From assembly GCA_020631035.1 (NCBI GenBank), contig JAHDIA010000126.1, forward strand, positions 1-11,460: 11,460 bases of DNA, given 5' to 3'. Within the stretch, counting starts at the first letter, position 1. Each line of letters starts with the position of its first letter. The position numbers and the translations under genes were made by a program. This DNA is from Chitinophagales bacterium. GTDB lineage: Bacteria > Bacteroidota > Bacteroidia > Chitinophagales > UBA2359. Shown piece by piece: positions 6,656 to 11,460 of this stretch. The notes beneath the pieces were generated by a model. That model did not search any database. It was not told the DNA's origin and saw nothing but the letters and a program-made list of their open reading frames with translations.

Positions 6656-8836
6656 TCAACGAATCAGTACCACATTGCCTTGATAAATATATTGACGTTC
6701 TTCTCCAAAGTCATTGATTAAGCGTACTTGCATTGTCCAAATGTATGCACCAATGGCTTGGGGATTTTTTTTATAAGTTCCATCCCAACTTTCTGTCCAA
6801 TCACTTGCTTGGAAAACCCGCTGTCCCCAACGATTAAATATTTGTAAATCGTAGTCCAAAACAGGACATAAAATGTTTGCTCCAAAGACATCATTTTTTC
6901 CATCTTGATTGGGGCTAAAAGCAGTTGGAATCCAAAACTGTGAGCAAGCTTCTGAACATTCGACCAATTCCACGTTGATTTCTTCGCTTGTTTGTACACA
7001 ACCATTGTCGATTTGTACCGTATAATTTCCATCCTCATTGATTGGAAAAATTGCCTCAGTACTTCCATCATTCCACAAATACGTACCATTGAGTACTGTC
7101 ACATCCAATCCAAATGGAACAGATTCACAAATGCTGGTATCTGCACCCAAGACCACATCAATTTGATTGGGGCTAAACAAGACCTCCACACTATCTCGTG
7201 TCACACAATTTCCTGTCGACTGAATCCAATAAGTCCCGATTTGATTGACAGTCAATGTAGGAATTTTGGCACCATTTTGCCATTCAATGTCTACCCCATT
7301 ATTCGCTACGTTCAATACAATAGTATCTCCTTCACAGTTCCGCTGGTCTTCCCCCAAGTCTAGCAACGGAAATGTATCTACCATTACTGCTAGGCTATCC
7401 CTAAATACCTGACAAAATTCGTCTATGGCAGCAACTGAATAAATACCCGACTCACCCTGATTGATGTTTTCTAGATTGAATTGACTGGTATCACTTAAAC
7501 GAATGTTGGGAGTATGCCAATTGTAGGTAAAATTGTCTCCTAGAGAAAAAGACAATGCTAGGTCATCGCCTTCACACAAATTGCCACTGCCTGTGATGTC
7601 AATGGGCGCATCCAACTCTATTAATGTTTTGACCAAGACTCTTGTGGAATCGTCAAAAGCAAAGGTCGTGGGGTCATCGGTGCTGACAACATTGGGTAAA
7701 TTTAAATTGGTCGGAAAACCCAAAAGCTCACATTGATTTGCCAATACTCGCTCACTTTGAATGCTTTGATTGACAACGGCTGTTAAGCTAAATGCTGTTT
7801 CACCTGGTTCCAGCGTCATATTGTTGATGGTCAAACTAGCATGTCCCAATCCTGTTCCTGGGGCAATGCTACCATTGGGCAAATTTTCGTATTCGGTAAT
7901 GGTCAACAAAGGATTTAATGTTTCTTCAAAAATCAAATTGTTAAAAGTGGTATTGGTGTTATTGACGATCTCAAAACGGTAGCTTAGACTGGTTTCTGAG
8001 CAAATGGTGTCAGGTGTAGCCGTTTTGTGCATTTTCACTCCATAGGGACAAGCACAGCCATCAATATTGATGTGTTCGGGACCTTGCCCAATGAGTGCCA
8101 TTGAACCATCGTTTTTGTCAATTTTATATAAGTAGCTATTGAGTACATCCCCTTCCTGTTTGCCATAAGCATACAGAGTGCCAAAGGCATCAAAGAAGAG
8201 TGCGCCAGTTGCTTTGAGTTCGGTTTGGGCGGCACCAAAAGGTGTTACCTTTCCAGTATTGACGTCAATGCGTGCCATTTGTTTGCTGTTGCCTTCAAAG
8301 CCATAACAGATTTGTGTATGAGGGTCGAAAGCTATGTCCGAAAAAATGGGCTGCCCTCCACTTCCATCAGCAAAAGTTTTGAGCAACACTTGTTCAACAC
8401 TGGGTGGATTGGTATTCAGGTTTATCTTGGCTATGTGGTTGGTTCCCACGCCTCCACTTATGTAATATTCTCCCGCTAAATTGATGTCACCTGCAACAAA
8501 CTCCTCACCTACGGGTAAACCATCAAGCTTTACTTCAAAGCTGATGTTGCCTAAGGCATCTATTTTATATAAATTGTGCGCACTAGGATCAAGCCCATAC
8601 ATCAAATGATTGGTGATATTGTATGCCAAGGCATTGTAGATGACATTGTTGTTGGCTACTTGAGTGAAATAAATGCTTTGTTGGTCTACTTCTAAAACAG
8701 ATAGTTGGGTAAAGGGAGCAGAAAGGTCTTTATTGCTTATGTAAAAGCGTCCATCACAATCAAAAGTTTGTTGCGCTTCTAAAACCAAACCTAACATACA
8801 TAGTTGGCATAGCAATATAAAGTAAAAGGATTTCAC
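6656..8836 (-). CDS. Secreted multidomain protein with type IX (CHU_C) sorting domain
   Basis: The 726-residue product starts at a GTG, preceded by AGAGGAAC. A signal peptide (1-21, ending EAQ) leads to a region (about 24-265) of repeated YxID/YGLD-type motifs (LYKIDALGNISF, ARIDVNTGKVTPFG, SYLYKIDKNDGSMALIG) that looks like a beta-propeller of the DUF6923 kind. A DUF11-like beta-sandwich follows (about 268-385, TATPDTICSETSLSYRFEI). Three Ig/PKD-like modules come next (about 418-490, 493-555, 558-627), each with a CEGD- or C-containing start and Y.V or YWIQ ends. The C-terminus (about 632-726: FWIPTAFSPNQDGKNDVF, IFNRWG, WDGTYK, GAYIW) is the gliding-motility-associated CHU_C domain, the type B signal for type IX secretion. 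It is probably exported and surface-attached or released, perhaps as an adhesin; no catalytic motif is evident. It lies 75 bp downstream of the polyprenyl synthase gene and may be read through from it. Confidence 0.88.
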   Translation of the reverse strand: MKSFYFILLCQLCMLGLVLEAQQTFDCDGRFYISNKDLSAPFTQLSVLEVDQQSIYFTQVANNNVIYNALAYNITNHLMYGLDPSAHNLYKIDALGNISFEVKLDGLPVGEEFVAGDINLAGEYYISGGVGTNHIAKINLNTNPPSVEQVLLKTFADGSGGQPIFSDIAFDPHTQICYGFEGNSKQMARIDVNTGKVTPFGAAQTELKATGALFFDAFGTLYAYGKQEGDVLNSYLYKIDKNDGSMALIGQGPEHINIDGCACPYGVKMHKTATPDTICSETSLSYRFEIVNNTNTTFNNLIFEETLNPLLTITEYENLPNGSIAPGTGLGHASLTINNMTLEPGETAFSLTAVVNQSIQSERVLANQCELLGFPTNLNLPNVVSTDDPTTFAFDDSTRVLVKTLIELDAPIDITGSGNLCEGDDLALSFSLGDNFTYNWHTPNIRLSDTSQFNLENINQGESGIYSVAAIDEFCQVFRDSLAVMVDTFPLLDLGEDQRNCEGDTIVLNVANNGVDIEWQNGAKIPTLTVNQIGTYWIQSTGNCVTRDSVEVLFSPNQIDVVLGADTSICESVPFGLDVTVLNGTYLWNDGSTEAIFPINEDGNYTVQIDNGCVQTSEEINVELVECSEACSQFWIPTAFSPNQDGKNDVFGANILCPVLDYDLQIFNRWGQRVFQASDWTESWDGTYKKNPQAIGAYIWTMQVRLINDFGEERQYIYQGNVVLIR

Positions 8837-8911
8837 GTTCCTCTTATATTTTGGGTGAATGCTTTTTGGTTATGATGACACTTTTTATAACGCCCTACTT
8901 GAGATCATATT

Positions 8912-9943
8912 TTACTTTTTGCGTTCAGTAGTAAATCGGACCAATTGTTCCAAACCAGTACGAGCATCGCTGGGTGGAAATTGATGTAAAATATCAAAGG
9001 CATCTTTTTGATACTTAAACATAGCTTCGGTAGCATACTCCATTCCTTTGCTTTGATGTACAAAGTCAATGACCTCTCTAACTGCCTTTTTGTCCAAGTT
9101 CTTGTTTTTGACCAAATAAATAATGTGGCGACGGTCTGACTTAGAGGCTTGATTGAGGGCATAAATCAGAGGTAAGGTCATTTTTTTCTCCTTGATGTCA
9201 ATGCCTGTAGGTTTGCCAATATTGTCGGAACCATAATCAAACAAATCGTCTCGTATTTGAAAAGCAATGCCTACTTTTTCGCCAAACAACAATATTTGTT
9301 CTAAGCCTGCTTCATCGTCGGGGCGGGCCGAAGCATAGCCCACTCCACAAGCTGAAGCAATGAGGGTGGCTGTCTTTTGTCGAATGATTTCGTAATACAC
9401 CGCCTCATCTATGTCCAATTTTCGGGCTTTTTCTATTTGTAACAACTCTCCTTCGCTCATTTCTTTGACAGCATTGGAGACAATGTGTAACAATTGGTAG
9501 TCTTTGTTTTCAAGTGAGAGCAACAAGCCCTTAGATAAGAGATAATCTCCTACCAAGACGGCTATTTTGTTTTTCCACAAGGCATTGACCGAAAAGAAGC
9601 CCCGCCTTTTGTTGGAATCATCTACTACATCATCGTGTACAAGGGTTGCGGTGTGTAACAACTCAATCAAAGCTGCTCCTCTATAGGTCGCTTCTCCTAC
9701 CTTTCCATTGACCTTTGCAGAAAAGAAAACAAACATAGGACGCATTTGCTTGCCTTTGTGCTGAACAATGTAATACATAACTTTGTCTAGCAAAGGTGCC
9801 TTGCTTCGCATAGATTCCCGAAACCTTTTTTCAAAGATGTTTAACTCCGCATCTATTGGCTTTTTTATTTGCTTTAGGTTTAGAGCCATCCCCTTGTTTT
9901 TCTTAGCGTCATTGTATTGAAACTGATCTGATAATCTTGACAT
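8912..9943 (-). CDS. Long-chain polyprenyl diphosphate synthase
   Basis: This is a trans-prenyltransferase that extends farnesyl- or geranylgeranyl-diphosphate with isopentenyl diphosphate units, most likely for the menaquinone side chain. The family landmarks are present: HKGKQMRP (62-69), the first Asp-rich motif DDVVDD (104-109) followed by RRG, GDYLLSKG (132-139), and the second Asp-rich motif DDLFD (232-236) after FQIR. Small residues Ala99 and Thr100 just before the first motif leave the product pocket open, as in synthases of about C35-C45 chains, so a farnesyl synthase is unlikely. The full start gives 343 residues. An in-frame ATG at codon 19 (position 9889) gives MALNLKQIKKPI, which looks more like the usual family start and is preceded by AAGGGG. 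A promoter-like TACCTTTG lies upstream. Confidence 0.92.
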   Translation of the reverse strand: MSRLSDQFQYNDAKKNKGMALNLKQIKKPIDAELNIFEKRFRESMRSKAPLLDKVMYYIVQHKGKQMRPMFVFFSAKVNGKVGEATYRGAALIELLHTATLVHDDVVDDSNKRRGFFSVNALWKNKIAVLVGDYLLSKGLLLSLENKDYQLLHIVSNAVKEMSEGELLQIEKARKLDIDEAVYYEIIRQKTATLIASACGVGYASARPDDEAGLEQILLFGEKVGIAFQIRDDLFDYGSDNIGKPTGIDIKEKKMTLPLIYALNQASKSDRRHIIYLVKNKNLDKKAVREVIDFVHQSKGMEYATEAMFKYQKDAFDILHQFPPSDARTGLEQLVRFTTERKK

Positions 9944-10004
9944 ATTGGGCTTGTTTAATAGTGTATACTATCTATAAAACAACTCCAATGGTCAAATAGA
10001 TTTG

Positions 10005-10012
10005 CAAAGGTA
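10005..10012 (-). promoter_or_regulatory. Candidate -7 promoter box for the polyprenyl synthase gene
   Basis: Minus-strand TACCTTTG is an exact match to the Bacteroidota -7 consensus TAnnTTTG, about 60 bases upstream of the ATG at 9943. A clear TTTG at -33 is not visible. Between the box and the start is a short inverted repeat, ATAGT-GTAT-ACTAT (9958-9971), that could be an operator or a leader hairpin. If the box is used, this gene is expressed independently of the methyltransferase gene upstream. Confidence 0.5.
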
Positions 10013-10038
10013 CAGGAATTTGATAAAAATCGGTTTTT

Positions 10039-10674
10039 CTACTTTTTTTGAATACACATAATGCCATCTCGCAAGGGCAAGAGTACATTTTCTACTCTTG
10101 TATCTGCTTGTACAAAGTCATTAAACTCTTGTAAGGCTGCTGTGTCTTCGTCATCTGCTTTTTCGGTTACTTTTCCATGCCAAAGGGCATTGTCTCCCAA
10201 AATAAATCCACCTGTTCGTACCTTGTCTATTACCATTTTGTAATAATTGAGGTAGTTTACCTTGTCGGCATCTATAAACACCAAGTCAAATTCGATGTCT
10301 AGGGGCGGAATGATTTCCAAAGCATTGCCTATCATAAATTCAATTTTGTTTTCCATTCCTGACTCGGCAAAATACTTTCGAGCAACATGGGCTATCTCCT
10401 CATTTATGTCAATGGTATATATTTTTCCATCTTCGGCTAGTCCTTCCGCAAAACACAAGGCTGAATATCCTGTAAAGGTTCCAATTTCCAATACATTTTT
10501 TGGGCGTATCATAGCCGAAACCATTTTGAGAAAACGTCCCTGCAAATGTCCACTCAACATAATGGGTTGCAATACTTTGAGGTGGGTTTCTCGATACAAA
10601 TTGTATAAATATTCTGGCTGTTCAGTTGTGTGTTCTACTGCGTATTTTTCTATCTTTTCTTCTATGAAATTCAT
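10039..10674 (-). CDS. Class I SAM-dependent O-methyltransferase (COMT/Methyltransf_3 type)
   Basis: The 211-residue protein fits the small metal-dependent catechol-O-methyltransferase-like family in length and motifs. Motif I VLEIGTFTGYSA (61-72) binds S-adenosylmethionine, and the acidic end of the next strand (YTIDI, Asp89) should contact its ribose. FIDADK (134-138) and GDNALWHG (160-167) carry Asp135, Asp161 and Asn162, the expected divalent-metal ligands. All the catalytic residues I can judge are present. The substrate is not determined. Family members act on catechols and other small molecules, and some relatives methylate 5-hydroxyuridine in tRNA (TrmR/YrrM), which is a possible alternative. 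It starts 12 bp after the stop of the DinB-like gene, so the two are probably one transcript. Confidence 0.88.
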   Translation of the reverse strand: MNFIEEKIEKYAVEHTTEQPEYLYNLYRETHLKVLQPIMLSGHLQGRFLKMVSAMIRPKNVLEIGTFTGYSALCFAEGLAEDGKIYTIDINEEIAHVARKYFAESGMENKIEFMIGNALEIIPPLDIEFDLVFIDADKVNYLNYYKMVIDKVRTGGFILGDNALWHGKVTEKADDEDTAALQEFNDFVQADTRVENVLLPLRDGIMCIQKK

Positions 10675-10686
10675 TGTATATTGATT

Positions 10687-11208
10687 TTATATTTCCAAAT
10701 ATTTATCCCTAATCACTTCTAAATGGTGCAATTCGTGTCCTGCAATGATGTACCCCAATGCCAAAACAGATATTGGCTTGTCACTGGCTGTTCCTAGTCT
10801 ATCGTACACTTCGTCTGAAAAGTTTTTAAACAAATCAATGGTGGATTTTCTAAGGGTAAAGTATTCCATCATAATAGAATCGGGTGTTCTTTCACTGGCA
10901 TTGGAGTAAGGAACGTAATCGTCTTGTTCAAATCCAGCAAGGGGCGTCCTATCGTTGCGGGCAATTCTTAAAGCTCGATATGCCATAATGCGCTCGGTGT
11001 CTATTAAGTGTAGCATTATTTCTTTGATGGTCCATTTTCCTGGCTCATAGGTATGCTCCCATTTATCTGCTGGGAGGTCTTTTAAAAATGAGGTGGTTCG
11101 TGGCAAACTCATTTTTAGTGTTGACAAAAAGTCATCGCCTTCGACTTGACTGATGTATGCTTCTTGGTATGGAACATATTCGTCTGTGGTGGGTCTTCTT
11201 TTTCTCAT
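10687..11208 (-). CDS. DinB-like (DinB_2) putative metal-dependent protein
   Basis: This 173-residue protein shows the DinB/YfiT-like four-helix-bundle pattern: W(T)IKEIMLHLIDTERI in the second helix region and a C-terminal GHELHHLEVI. His67, His158 and His162 form the expected metal triad. The PGKWTIKEI..H..D.E.....R motif is the usual family core. Related proteins include thiol-dependent transferases (bacillithiol or mycothiol S-transferases) and many of unknown function; the name DinB comes from a DNA-damage-inducible B. subtilis gene and does not imply repair here. The natural substrate is unknown. It is the first gene of a minus-strand cluster, 12 bp ahead of the O-methyltransferase, with a candidate promoter 37-68 bases upstream of its start. 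Confidence 0.88.
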   Translation of the reverse strand: MRKRRPTTDEYVPYQEAYISQVEGDDFLSTLKMSLPRTTSFLKDLPADKWEHTYEPGKWTIKEIMLHLIDTERIMAYRALRIARNDRTPLAGFEQDDYVPYSNASERTPDSIMMEYFTLRKSTIDLFKNFSDEVYDRLGTASDKPISVLALGYIIAGHELHHLEVIRDKYLEI

Positions 11209-11244
11209 ATTTGGTGTTTGTTTTTGGAATCTGTTTTTATGATG

Positions 11245-11276
11245 TAAAATTAGTACGGAATGTTGGGCTTTTCAAA
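11245..11276 (-). promoter_or_regulatory. Candidate Bacteroidota-type promoter for the DinB-like/methyltransferase genes
   Basis: On the minus strand, TTTG (11276-11273) is followed after exactly 20 bases by TAATTTTA (11252-11245), which matches the -7 consensus TAnnTTTG except for the last base. The spacing is right for Bacteroidota sigma-factor sites and would give a leader of about 30 bases before the ATG at 11208. The -7 box overlaps the TAA stop of the minus-strand open frame that runs in from the right edge. Confidence 0.5.
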
Positions 11277-11288
11277 CGGTGGTGGGTT

Positions 11289-11329
11289 CCCGCTATCCGC
11301 TTTTGCATGGCAACCGCTTCTATCGGGCG
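11289..11329 (-). repeat. Structured dispersed intergenic repeat, short copy B (inverted)
   Basis: Read on the minus strand, this begins GCCCGATAGAAGCGG and ends GCGGATAGCGGGAA, with about 13 bases between. The two end motifs correspond to GCCCCGATAGAAGTGG and AATAGCGGGC of copy A (about 3149-3310), in the opposite orientation. It lacks the two internal hairpins of copy A, so it would be a short member of the same family. Confidence 0.6.
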
Positions 11330-11400
11330 TAGTATCGGTTCTTTTGGTGCTTCGTGGTGGGCGTTTTTCTTTACGCTGCATCCCTTGCTGTGTGTTTTGT

Positions 11401-11460
11401 GTTCCGTTTTGTGTTCCGTTTTGTGTTCCGTTTTGTGTTCCGTTTTGTGTTCCGTTTTGT
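11401..11460. repeat. Perfect 12-bp tandem repeat array, running off the window
   Basis: Five consecutive identical copies of GTTCCGTTTTGT fill 11401-11460 exactly, and the array is cut by the window end, so its full length is unknown. The bases just before it (TGTGTTTTGT, 11391-11400) look like a degenerate edge unit. On the minus strand the 12-mer reads as four codons, Gln-Asn-Gly-Thr, and the frame stays open to a TAA at 11252-11250. It could be the 3' end of a repetitive-protein gene or a non-coding satellite-like repeat. Confidence 0.9.

Noticed and set aside
10262..10684. 140-codon plus-strand open frame
   Set aside because: It is antisense to the O-methyltransferase gene, whose motifs are intact.
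11391..11460. CRISPR array
   Set aside because: The 12-bp units are directly abutting with no spacers, and no cas gene is nearby.

Overview
The window reads as chromosomal DNA of a member of the Bacteroidota, possibly a Saprospiria-like lineage; the class is a guess. The phylum rests on several signs: a type IX secretion C-terminal domain of the gliding-motility (CHU_C) type, signal peptides ending in Ala-Gln, an LptC that is a lipoprotein, promoter-like boxes of the TAnnTTTG type, and intergenic repeats of a kind I associate with this phylum. Most of the sequence is A+T-rich.

Region 1 (2-5450, + strand) is an outer-envelope block. It holds the 3' part of an outer-membrane beta-barrel gene, two tandem paralogous TPR-like proteins (one secreted or periplasmic, one a lipoprotein), and lptC, which overlaps the second TPR gene by 4 bp. 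From memory, an OMP-TPR-LptC order is common in Bacteroidota; the doubled TPR gene is the unusual part. The paralogues are separated by 514 bp of non-coding DNA holding several hairpins, a strong intrinsic terminator and a structured dispersed repeat.

Region 2 (5451-6650, + strand) starts with a non-coding stretch containing a G+C-rich block unlike its surroundings. Two overlapping genes follow: a Lys/Glu-rich predicted coiled-coil protein of unknown function and a YbjQ/UPF0145-family protein.

Region 3 (6656-11208, - strand) converges on region 2 with only 5 bp between stop codons. In transcription order it encodes a DinB-like putative metal-dependent protein, a class I O-methyltransferase, a long-chain polyprenyl diphosphate synthase (probably the menaquinone side chain) with its own promoter, and a 726-residue secreted multidomain protein with a type IX sorting domain.

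The right edge (11209-11460) holds a candidate promoter for the DinB-like gene, an inverted copy of the dispersed repeat, and a perfect 12-bp tandem array running off the window. The array and repeat are joined in one minus-strand open frame.

I see no tRNA, rRNA, CRISPR array, transposase or phage gene. I do not see a clear new defence or mobile system. The best leads are the paired cysteine-conserved TPR proteins at the lptC locus, the coiled-coil/YbjQ pair, the structured intergenic region 2865-3378, and the tandem repeat at the right edge.
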